Source: Candidatus Neomicrothrix sp. UBA4742
GTDB taxonomy: Bacteria; Actinomycetota; Acidimicrobiia; Acidimicrobiales; Acidimicrobilacustridaceae
DNA length: 5,668 nucleotides
Direction: 5' to 3'
Assembly (NCBI GenBank): GCA_002403895.1
Contig: DHIQ01000244.1
Location: 21,239 to 26,906, forward strand
In this document: positions 1-4,648 of the stretch, piece after piece
Layout of the letters: every line of letters starts with the position of its first letter
Position numbering within the stretch: position 1 is the first letter of the stretch
Position numbers and translations under genes: made by a program
Notes under the pieces: generated by a model
The model's database searches: none
What the model was told of the DNA's origin: nothing
The model's input: only the letters and a program-made list of their open reading frames with translations

Positions 1-377
1 TCATGCGCACCTACCTGATCAACCACGGGGTGCCGGCCGACGTCATCACGCGCGACTACGCCGGATTCGACACCTTTGACAGCTGTGCCCGGGCGCGAAC
101 CATCTTCGGGGTGGATGCCGCCGTCTTGGTGACGCAGGACTACCACCTGGCCCGCGCCCTGTTCACCTGCAAGAAGCTGGGGATAGACGCGGTCGGTCTG
201 GCCGTTCCCGACTGGCAGCACCTCCCCGACCGGGCCGGGTTCTCATGGCCCATGTCCATGCGCCGGGGCAACACCGTGCGCGAGTGGGTGGCCCGAGCCA
301 AAGCGGTGGCACAGACCGAGATCCTGGAGCCCAGCCCGAAGCTGGGTGGCCCGGAGGTCGGCCTCGTCCCGAACTGA
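1..377 (+). CDS. SanA/YdcF-like DUF218 envelope protein, 3' end only
   Basis: This is the C-terminal part of a gene that enters from the left edge; the ATG at 3-5 is probably an internal Met, not the start. About 124 residues are visible, ending at TGA 375-377. Seen: the block DYAGFDTFDSCARAR (residues about 18-32 counted from that Met), then a strand-like VLVTQDYHLARAL, and a tail with REWVARAKAVAQ followed by LEPSPKLGGPE. This order matches the SanA ('vancomycin high-temperature exclusion') branch of the DUF218 family, whose members end in an Arg-rich helix and a Pro-rich '(K/E)PxPKxLG' tail. Family members are usually inner-membrane-anchored proteins with roles in envelope integrity; the biochemical activity is not firmly known. 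The N-terminal membrane segment expected for the family lies outside the window. The gene is convergent with the hydroxy-acid oxidase gene, 47 nt away. The family call is fairly secure; the precise role is not. Confidence 0.8.
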   Translation, partial: MRTYLINHGVPADVITRDYAGFDTFDSCARARTIFGVDAAVLVTQDYHLARALFTCKKLGIDAVGLAVPDWQHLPDRAGFSWPMSMRRGNTVREWVARAKAVAQTEILEPSPKLGGPEVGLVPN

Positions 378-394
378 CCGCCGACTGACCGCCG
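373..394. repeat. Perfect 11-bp tandem duplication across a stop codon
   Basis: ACTGACCGCCG occurs twice head to tail (373-383 and 384-394). The first copy contains the TGA stop of the SanA-like gene; the second repeats it 11 nt later in another frame. It lies in the 47-nt convergent gap and looks like a small slippage duplication. The rest of the gap (395-424) holds only a weak 4-bp GGCG/CGCC stem (407-419) without a T-run, so no convincing terminator was found. Confidence 0.7.
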
Positions 395-424
395 CCTCCC
401 CGGGTTGGCGACTCCCGCCGAGCC

Positions 425-1570
425 TCAGTCGTCGACGGCGGGGAGGGCCGGGCGCAACAAGCCGGGACCGACATCGGCCAACCGCGGCACACCTACCTGA
501 CGCAAGCCGTCGATGACCTCGTCCCGCAGCAGCGACAGCACCCGTTCGACCCCGGCCTCGCCACCGGCCGCCAGGCCCCACAGCACCGGACGCCCCACCA
601 GCACGGCCCGGGCCCCGAGGGCCACCGCCTTGATGACGTCGGGCCCGGTGCGCACGCCGCCGTCCAACAGCACCTCGATGTCACCGCCGACCTCGTCGAC
701 CACCTCGGGCAGGGCCTCGAGCGTGGCCGGGTCGCCGTCAAGTTGGCGGCCCCCATGGTTGGACACCACGACCGCGGCCACCCCGGCCTCGACCGCCCGG
801 CGGGCATCGGTACCGGTCAGGATCCCCTTAGCGACCACGGGGACACCGGCGCTCTCACCCTGGGAGCACAGCCACTCCAAGTCACCCCAATCGAGCGTCT
901 GGTCGAACTGCTCGCTGAACGCCCGCAGTCCCGACGCACTCTCGTCGCCCGCACCACCGGTGCCCGAGACGAGGGCCTCGCCGAAGTTGGCCAACTCCAT
1001 GCCCTCCGGCAGCTGGAATCGGTTGCGCAACTCGGGGTAGCGAATCCCGATGTAGGGAGTGTCGACCGTCAACACGATGGCCCGATACCCCGCCGCCACC
1101 GCCCGCTCGACGAATGACCGGGTCAGGCCCCGGTCGTTCTGCACGTAGAGCTGGAACCAGCGCTCGACGCCGGTGCTGGCGATGTCTTCCAGCGACGCCG
1201 TGGCCAGGGTGGAGGCCACCATCACCGTCCCCACCGATCGCGCCCCCCGGGCGGTCGCCACCTCGCCGTCGGGGTCAGCCAGGCGGTGGAAGGCGGTCGG
1301 CGCCACCAATACGGGGAAAGGAACCGTGGTGCCCAACACGGTGGTCGACGCGTCGATGGTGGACACGTCGACCAGCACCCGCTTGTGGAACCGCCAGCGA
1401 TGGAAGGCCCGCTCGTTCTCCCGCAGGGTCCACTCGGTGAGAGCCCCGCTCACGTAATAGTCGTACGCCGCCGCCGACAACCGCTGGCGGGCGGCCTCTT
1501 GGAAGTCCCGGCAGGTCACGCACTGATCGAGGTCGATGCTGTCGACGGTACCAACCCTGGCGAACCCCAC
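425..1570 (-). CDS. FMN-dependent (S)-2-hydroxy-acid oxidase/dehydrogenase (glycolate oxidase family)
   Basis: The enzyme oxidises an (S)-2-hydroxy acid (glycolate, lactate or a longer relative) to the 2-oxo acid, using FMN in a cytosolic TIM barrel. The protein aligns along its length with spinach glycolate oxidase. Numbering from GTG 1570 (381 aa), the active-site residues are all present: Tyr38 in AAAYDYYVSGA, Tyr142 in WFQLYV, Asp170 in LTVDTP, Arg177, Lys248 in VVAKGI, and His272/Arg275 in VSNHGGRQLDG. FMN-phosphate motifs LLDGGVR and LVGRP follow. The position of the glycolate oxidase Trp108 is Leu122, so substrate cannot be assigned. The start is uncertain: TTG 1615 (396 aa), GTG 1570 and GTG 1519 are all in frame and none has a clear Shine-Dalgarno. 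GTG 1570 was chosen because the family N-terminus aligns about 14 residues after it. It is not MftD-like and lacks the long loop of lactate monooxygenase. It lies downstream of the epimerase gene in the same direction, but a stem-loop separates them. Confidence 0.93.
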   Translation of the reverse strand: MGFARVGTVDSIDLDQCVTCRDFQEAARQRLSAAAYDYYVSGALTEWTLRENERAFHRWRFHKRVLVDVSTIDASTTVLGTTVPFPVLVAPTAFHRLADPDGEVATARGARSVGTVMVASTLATASLEDIASTGVERWFQLYVQNDRGLTRSFVERAVAAGYRAIVLTVDTPYIGIRYPELRNRFQLPEGMELANFGEALVSGTGGAGDESASGLRAFSEQFDQTLDWGDLEWLCSQGESAGVPVVAKGILTGTDARRAVEAGVAAVVVSNHGGRQLDGDPATLEALPEVVDEVGGDIEVLLDGGVRTGPDVIKAVALGARAVLVGRPVLWGLAAGGEAGVERVLSLLRDEVIDGLRQVGVPRLADVGPGLLRPALPAVDD

Positions 1571-1634
1571 CGAAATCTGGAGCGGCCGCCGGTCTCGATG
1601 TCCGTGCCCCGGCAAATCTGAAGGCTGAGCGACG

Positions 1635-1662
1635 GCATGTGTGCGTTTGGCTGCACAGATGC
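1635..1662 (-). terminator. Imperfect 10-bp stem-loop between epimerase and oxidase genes
   Basis: Arms 1635-1644 (GCATGTGTGC) and 1653-1662 (GCACAGATGC) pair at 9 of 10 positions, with one G/G mismatch and an 8-nt loop. The element starts 19 nt beyond the epimerase stop codon. There is no U-tract on either strand, so it is not a classic intrinsic terminator. It could be a U-less actinobacterial-type terminator, an mRNA-stabilising 3' structure or a processing site that separates ccr-epimerase expression from the oxidase gene. The structure is seen directly; the role is inference. Confidence 0.4.
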
Positions 1663-1680
1663 GATTTGACCCCCCGGGGT

Positions 1681-2157
1681 TTACTCCTGCACGAGTTCGA
1701 TGAGGGTGCCGAACGCGGTCTTGGGGTGGATGAAGGCGACCGTCGTGCCGCGGGAACCGGGCCGGGGGGCCTCGTCGATGACGCGCCCGCCCTGGTCCTT
1801 GACGGCCTGGAGGGCAACCGCGCAGTCGGCCACCCGATAGCCGATGTGGTGCAGGCCCTCGCCCTTGCGTTCCAGGTACTTGGCCACCGGTGAGTCGACA
1901 CCGGTGGGCGTGACCAACTGGATGTACGAGTCGGCCACCTTCAACAGCGCCTCTTCCACCCCGTCGCTCTCCACCACCTCGCGGTGATCGACGACTGCCC
2001 CGAAGGTCTCGCGGTAATAATCGATGGCGGCACCGAGATCGTTCACCGCGATGGCGACGTGATCGATTTCGGTCAGGAGCGGGTCGACCTGAGCCGAGCC
2101 GGACTGCACCTGATCGGCAGCATCGTCGCCGGGCATGCGGGCACTCAATGGGCTCAT
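1681..2157 (-). CDS. mce: Methylmalonyl-CoA/ethylmalonyl-CoA epimerase
   Basis: The enzyme interconverts the (2R) and (2S) forms of methylmalonyl-CoA, and in ethylmalonyl-CoA pathway organisms also ethylmalonyl-CoA. It is a small metal-dependent protein of the vicinal-oxygen-chelate fold. All four metal ligands of the Propionibacterium enzyme have equivalents: His33 (IDHVAIAV), Gln80 (YIQLV), His104 (GLHHIGYR) and Glu154 (LIELVQE). Glu69 lies where the proposed catalytic base Glu48 sits. MAFIHPK-type context is present as AFIHPKTAFG near the end. The protein is 158 aa, slightly long because about 20 extra, probably disordered, residues precede the fold. ATG 2157 is favoured over the internal ATG 2136 because AGGAG lies 6 nt upstream. 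It begins 15 nt after the ccr stop and is surely co-transcribed with it, where it would process the (2S)-ethylmalonyl-CoA made by Ccr. Confidence 0.95.
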   Translation of the reverse strand: MSPLSARMPGDDAADQVQSGSAQVDPLLTEIDHVAIAVNDLGAAIDYYRETFGAVVDHREVVESDGVEEALLKVADSYIQLVTPTGVDSPVAKYLERKGEGLHHIGYRVADCAVALQAVKDQGGRVIDEAPRPGSRGTTVAFIHPKTAFGTLIELVQE

Positions 2158-2163
2158 GTGCGT

Positions 2164-2170
2164 CTCCTAA
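2164..2170 (-). promoter_or_regulatory. Ribosome binding site of the epimerase gene
   Basis: Read on the minus strand the sequence is TTAGGAG, placing AGGAG 6 nt before ATG 2157. It lies in the 15-nt gap after the ccr stop codon and decides the start of the epimerase gene over the in-frame ATG at 2136. Confidence 0.75.
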
Positions 2171-2172
2171 GG

Positions 2173-3513
2173 TCAGGCTCCCTGACGGCGGAACATCGTG
2201 ATCTTGTCCTCGCCGACCTGTTCACGGAAGGCTTGGTCGTCGATGCCGAGTCCCTCCTCGGAAGCGAGGCAGAGCACGCCGATTTTGCCCTCGTGCAGAT
2301 TGTGGTGCACCTGGTAGGCGGCCTCGCCCACGTTGTCGAGGGTGTGCACCGCGGAGAGGATCGGCTGGATCTTGCCTTCGCAGATGAGCTGGTTGGCCGC
2401 CCACGCCTCGGCGTAGTTGGCGAAATGCGAACTGATGATGCGCTTCAACTTCATCCAAAGGTGGCGGTTGTCGTACTCGATCATGTAGCCGCTGGTGGCG
2501 GCACAGGTCACGATGGTGCCGCCCCGGGCGGTCACGAAGACCGAGGCGCCGAATGTCTGGCGCCCGGGGTGCTCGAACACGATGTTGGGGTCGCGCCCGA
2601 TGAGGGTGCGGATGTCCTTGCCCAGGCGGCGCCACTCGCTTTCGTCCTGGTGGAACTCGTCGGCCCAGAACTTGTACCCCGCGGCCTTGCGGTCGATCAC
2701 CGCGTCGCAGCCCATGGCCTTGAGGATCTCGCCTTTCTCCGGCGACGAGACCACGCCGACCGGGGTAGCCCCGCCGTTGAGGGCGTACTGCACGGCGTAC
2801 CCGCCGAGGCCACCAGTGGCGCCCCAGATCAGGACGGCGTCGCCCTGGGTCATGCCGGCCGCGTTCTTCGACACCAGCATCCGGTAGCTGGTGGAGTTGC
2901 ACAGAGCGTTGACCGAGGCTTCCTCCCAGGTGAGATGCGCCGGCTTGGGCATGAGCTGGTTGGCCTTGACCACGGCCAGCTCGCCCAGCCCGCCGTAGTT
3001 GGTCTCGAATCCCCAGATGCGTTGGTTGGCCGCCAGCATGGAGTCGTTGTGGGCCGACGGATCCTGGTCGTCGACGTAGTTGCAGTGGGCCACGATCTTG
3101 TCGCCGGGCTTCCAGCTACGCACCGCCGAGCCCACCCGCAACACCACACCCGAGGCGTCGGAGCCCACCGCGTGGAACGGCTGGTCGTGGCGCGCTCCCC
3201 AGTAGCTCTCCTTGCCCAGCCGCTTGAGGAATCCGAACGTGGGCACGGGCTCGAAGATCGACGACCAAACCGTGTTGAAGTTGATCGAGCTGGCCATCAC
3301 CGCGATGACCGCCTCGTCAGGGGCCAACTCAGGCAAGGCGATGTCTTGCACGTGGAGGCTCTGGCGAGGGTCCTTCTCGGAGGATTCGAGCCCAGCGAAC
3401 ATCTCCTGTTCCTCGGCCAGGACGACCGCGGCTCGGTATGACTCGGGCAGAGGGAGGGCGGCGAGGTCCTCGCCCGATGCGGCCCCCAGGATGGCGTCTC
3501 GGATCTCCGACAT
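2173..3513 (-). CDS. ccr: Crotonyl-CoA carboxylase/reductase
   Basis: Ccr reductively carboxylates crotonyl-CoA with NADPH and CO2 to (2S)-ethylmalonyl-CoA, the committed step of the ethylmalonyl-CoA pathway and a source of polyketide extender units. From ATG 3513 the protein has 446 aa, about the length of Streptomyces Ccr, and it matches throughout: FAALPLP-like N-terminus (here LAALPLPESYR), EMFAGLE, SIFEP, RIWGFETNYGG, NQLMPKP, EHPGR(Q/E)TFGASVFVT, SGYM.EYDNR.LWM and a GVLCLA.EEGLG end. The NADPH Rossmann loop is WGATGGLGGYA (about residues 230-240). The four CO2-binding residues described for the Kitasatospora enzyme (Asn81, Phe170, Glu171, His365) have equivalents Asn78 (INFN), Phe169-Glu170 (GFETNYGG) and His363 (SSHFAN). 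This supports carboxylase rather than plain enoyl-reductase activity. TTG 3522 would add three residues; ATG 3513 fits the family better. No Shine-Dalgarno precedes it, so a leaderless mRNA is possible. It is first gene of an operon with the epimerase. Confidence 0.97.
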   Translation of the reverse strand: MSEIRDAILGAASGEDLAALPLPESYRAAVVLAEEQEMFAGLESSEKDPRQSLHVQDIALPELAPDEAVIAVMASSINFNTVWSSIFEPVPTFGFLKRLGKESYWGARHDQPFHAVGSDASGVVLRVGSAVRSWKPGDKIVAHCNYVDDQDPSAHNDSMLAANQRIWGFETNYGGLGELAVVKANQLMPKPAHLTWEEASVNALCNSTSYRMLVSKNAAGMTQGDAVLIWGATGGLGGYAVQYALNGGATPVGVVSSPEKGEILKAMGCDAVIDRKAAGYKFWADEFHQDESEWRRLGKDIRTLIGRDPNIVFEHPGRQTFGASVFVTARGGTIVTCAATSGYMIEYDNRHLWMKLKRIISSHFANYAEAWAANQLICEGKIQPILSAVHTLDNVGEAAYQVHHNLHEGKIGVLCLASEEGLGIDDQAFREQVGEDKITMFRRQGA

Positions 3514-3520
3514 GGGCGAC

Positions 3521-3547
3521 AACGTAGTCTGCGCCCCGAAAGTCCAA
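3521..3547 (-). promoter_or_regulatory. Weak candidate promoter of the ccr operon, possibly leaderless
   Basis: On the minus strand TACGTT (3526-3521) lies 7 nt before ATG 3513 and resembles a -10 box. TTGGAC (3547-3542) lies 15 nt further upstream, a short spacing for a -35 box. With no Shine-Dalgarno before the ATG, transcription starting at or next to the ATG would be consistent with a leaderless message, which is common in actinobacteria. The match is poor enough to be chance. Confidence 0.25.
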
Positions 3548-3616
3548 CCAATGACCGCCGGGACCCGCCGTCACGATCCCGCAGCTGGGGCAGTTCCAAC
3601 CGGCCCCCAACCACGC

Positions 3617-3648
3617 TCCGTGGCCGATTTTTGAACTTTCACCACGGA
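3617..3648. repeat. Inverted repeat upstream of the DivIVA-like gene promoter
   Basis: TCCGTGG (3617-3623) and CCACGGA (3642-3648) are perfect 7-bp arms around an AT-rich 18-nt spacer. The left arm also forms a compact CCACG-CTC-CGTGG hairpin (3611-3623) that is followed by a TTTTT run (3628-3632). The repeat ends 5 bp before the candidate -35 box, so an operator is possible. The hairpin plus T-run could instead be a weak rightward terminator, but no rightward gene precedes it. Function is not shown. Confidence 0.3.
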
Positions 3649-3653
3649 ACCCG

Positions 3654-3682
3654 TTGAGAATAGCGCCGATTTGCTCTATGTT
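3654..3682 (+). promoter_or_regulatory. Sigma70-like promoter for the DivIVA-domain gene
   Basis: TTGAGA (3654-3659) matches the -35 consensus at 5 of 6 positions and TATGTT (3677-3682) matches the -10 at 4 of 6, with an ideal 17-nt spacer. They lie in the most AT-rich part of the divergent intergenic region. Transcription would start near 3689, giving a leader of about 70 nt that contains a 5-bp GGCCT/AGGCC stem (3695-3712) and the hairpin over the start codon. Confidence 0.5.
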
Positions 3683-3725
3683 CTCAGGTCATAAGGCCTA
3701 CGCGATGAGGCCAGGCAGGCGGATG

Positions 3726-3760
3726 ACCAGCGGTCACCGCCAGGAGGTTCACCAGCGGTG
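3726..3760 (+). promoter_or_regulatory. Translation-initiation region with repeat and start-codon hairpin
   Basis: AGGAGG (3742-3747) lies 10 nt before GTG 3758 and fixes the start of the DivIVA-like gene. CACCGC (3735-3740) is fully complementary to GCGGTG (3755-3760), which contains the GTG codon, so the mRNA can form a 6-bp stem with the Shine-Dalgarno in a 14-nt loop. ACCAGCGGT is also directly repeated at 3726-3734 and 3751-3759. The ribosome binding site is solid; a regulatory role for the hairpin is inference. Confidence 0.6.
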
Positions 3761-4573
3761 CGACTCACTCCCGAGCACATCGAAGCGCGTCGATTCCGTT
3801 TGGCCCCTAATGGGTACGAATGTGAAGCCGTCGATCGATTCCTTGCTGAGATAACCGAGGCATTGCAAAACCAACCAGCGGATGGGGTCGAGAACGACGA
3901 ATTCACTCGCGTCGGCCAGGAGATCGCCGGGTTGCTACGGGCGGCGCGTACCAGCGCCGGAGCGGTCCGGGCCGAGGCCGACGGCTTGGCCGCTTCGGTA
4001 CGGTCCCGGGCCGACCTCGAAGCTGCCGACATTCGCAAAGAGGCCGAGGCTCATCTGGAACAGGCAAAGCTGGTTTTGGCCACCGCCCAAGCCCAAGCCG
4101 AGGTGGTTGTCCAAGAGGCCGAGCGCCAGAACGCTGAAGCCCTGGCCGCCAGCCGAGCCCAAGGGGAGACCGAGGCCGGCACGCTCATCGTCGAGGCCGA
4201 GGCACGGGTCGAGGAGATCCTTCGCACCGAGCGGAGCGCTCAACAACGTCTCCTGTCTGCCCGCCGCGATCTCCAGCAGGCCATCGACCGCCTCAGTGGC
4301 GATCCCCCGCAGCCCGTGTTGGACCTGACCGACGCCGAGACCCCCGATCTCGTCGGTGAGGACGCGGTGGTTGTCGATGACGCCCCCGTCATCGCGCCCA
4401 CCACGGGACCGCCCCTGGGCCAGCCGGCGGTGGCCGGTCACCTGGATACGTCCTCCGACCCGGGCACCGATCCGCTCCTGCGCATGGTGAAGGCCGCCGT
4501 GGGCCGGGCCGCGGAGCACTCGGCCGAGCGTCCGGGTGGCGCCCCGGTCGACCGGGGCGCCAACGCCGTTTGA
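3758..4573 (+). CDS. DivIVA-domain coiled-coil protein
   Basis: The protein has 271 aa and starts at GTG with a strong Shine-Dalgarno. Residues 1-36 form a DivIVA N-terminal domain: LTPEHIEARRFRL, then GYECEAVDRFLAEITEAL. It aligns without gaps to Bacillus DivIVA over the first 20 residues, but the membrane-inserting Phe17-Arg18 are Pro17-Asn18. Residues about 50-180 are Ala/Glu/Arg/Gln-rich without Pro or long hydrophobic stretches and should form a long coiled coil. Residues 181-236 are Pro- and acid-rich and probably disordered. A short possible helix (DPLLRMVKAAVGRAAEH, 238-254) precedes a polar end. There is no signal peptide or transmembrane segment. Family members (DivIVA/Wag31, SepIVA, more distantly Scy and FilP) scaffold cell poles, septa or the cytoskeleton. 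This one is not in a division cluster, so a paralogue of the main DivIVA is more likely than the main protein. It could instead organise another process; partners are unknown. Confidence 0.85.
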   Translation: MRLTPEHIEARRFRLAPNGYECEAVDRFLAEITEALQNQPADGVENDEFTRVGQEIAGLLRAARTSAGAVRAEADGLAASVRSRADLEAADIRKEAEAHLEQAKLVLATAQAQAEVVVQEAERQNAEALAASRAQGETEAGTLIVEAEARVEEILRTERSAQQRLLSARRDLQQAIDRLSGDPPQPVLDLTDAETPDLVGEDAVVVDDAPVIAPTTGPPLGQPAVAGHLDTSSDPGTDPLLRMVKAAVGRAAEHSAERPGGAPVDRGANAV

Positions 4574-4578
4574 GCCTT

Positions 4579-4609
4579 TTGGCCGATCAGGCTGTCGGTT
4601 CCCTACACT
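4579..4609 (+). promoter_or_regulatory. Candidate promoter of the thiolase gene
   Basis: TACACT (4604-4609) is a reasonable actinobacterial -10 box (4 of 6 to consensus), 39 nt before the thiolase ATG. The only -35-like sequence is TTGGCC (4579-4584) at a wide 19-nt spacing. It lies in the 75-nt gap after the DivIVA-like gene and would let the thiolase be transcribed on its own. Read-through from the upstream gene is equally possible, since no terminator hairpin was seen in the gap. Confidence 0.35.
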
Positions 4610-4630
4610 CCGAGCCTCGAACGTTCTTCC

Positions 4631-4639
4631 GGGGAGGAG
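4631..4639 (+). promoter_or_regulatory. Ribosome binding site of the thiolase gene
   Basis: The purine-rich GGGGAGGAG ends 9 nt before ATG 4649 and is a strong Shine-Dalgarno. It supports this ATG as the start; the downstream residues MSGSVILAGARTPIG align directly with thiolase N-termini. Confidence 0.75.
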
Positions 4640-4648
4640 TCCACCGTC

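Noticed and set aside
513..1040. Plus-strand open frame of 175 codons inside the hydroxy-acid oxidase gene
   Set aside because: Its Ser/Thr/Pro/Arg-rich translation with no domain is typical of a shadow frame; the minus-strand gene has every catalytic motif.
1664..1682. Near-palindrome around CCCCGGGG at the epimerase stop codon as a terminator
   Set aside because: The arms meet with no loop and there is no U-tract, so it cannot fold as a normal terminator hairpin; the stem-loop at 1635-1662 is the better structure.
1275..1901. Minus-strand open frame of 208 codons spanning the epimerase-oxidase junction
   Set aside because: It overlaps both real genes out of frame and its translation is low-complexity Arg/Pro/Ser; there is no ribosome binding site that would favour it.
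1984..3441. A 485-codon open frame on the plus strand, antisense to ccr
   Set aside because: It is the mirror of a strongly conserved, motif-complete ccr gene. Its translation is rich in His/Val/Gly/Leu without recognisable domains, and long antisense frames are expected in high-GC coding DNA.
2173..3522. TTG 3522 as the ccr start
   Set aside because: It adds only Met-Ser-Pro before ATG 3513, lacks a ribosome binding site, and the family N-terminus aligns with the ATG.
3654..3854. Small plus-strand open frame (66 codons) ahead of the DivIVA-like gene
   Set aside because: It overlaps the promoter and the start of the real gene in another frame, and begins inside the candidate -35 box with no ribosome binding site.
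3935..4519. Minus-strand open frame of 194 codons antisense to the DivIVA-like gene
   Set aside because: Its Gly/Leu-rich translation is the complement of the Ala/Glu-rich coiled coil; there are no family motifs.
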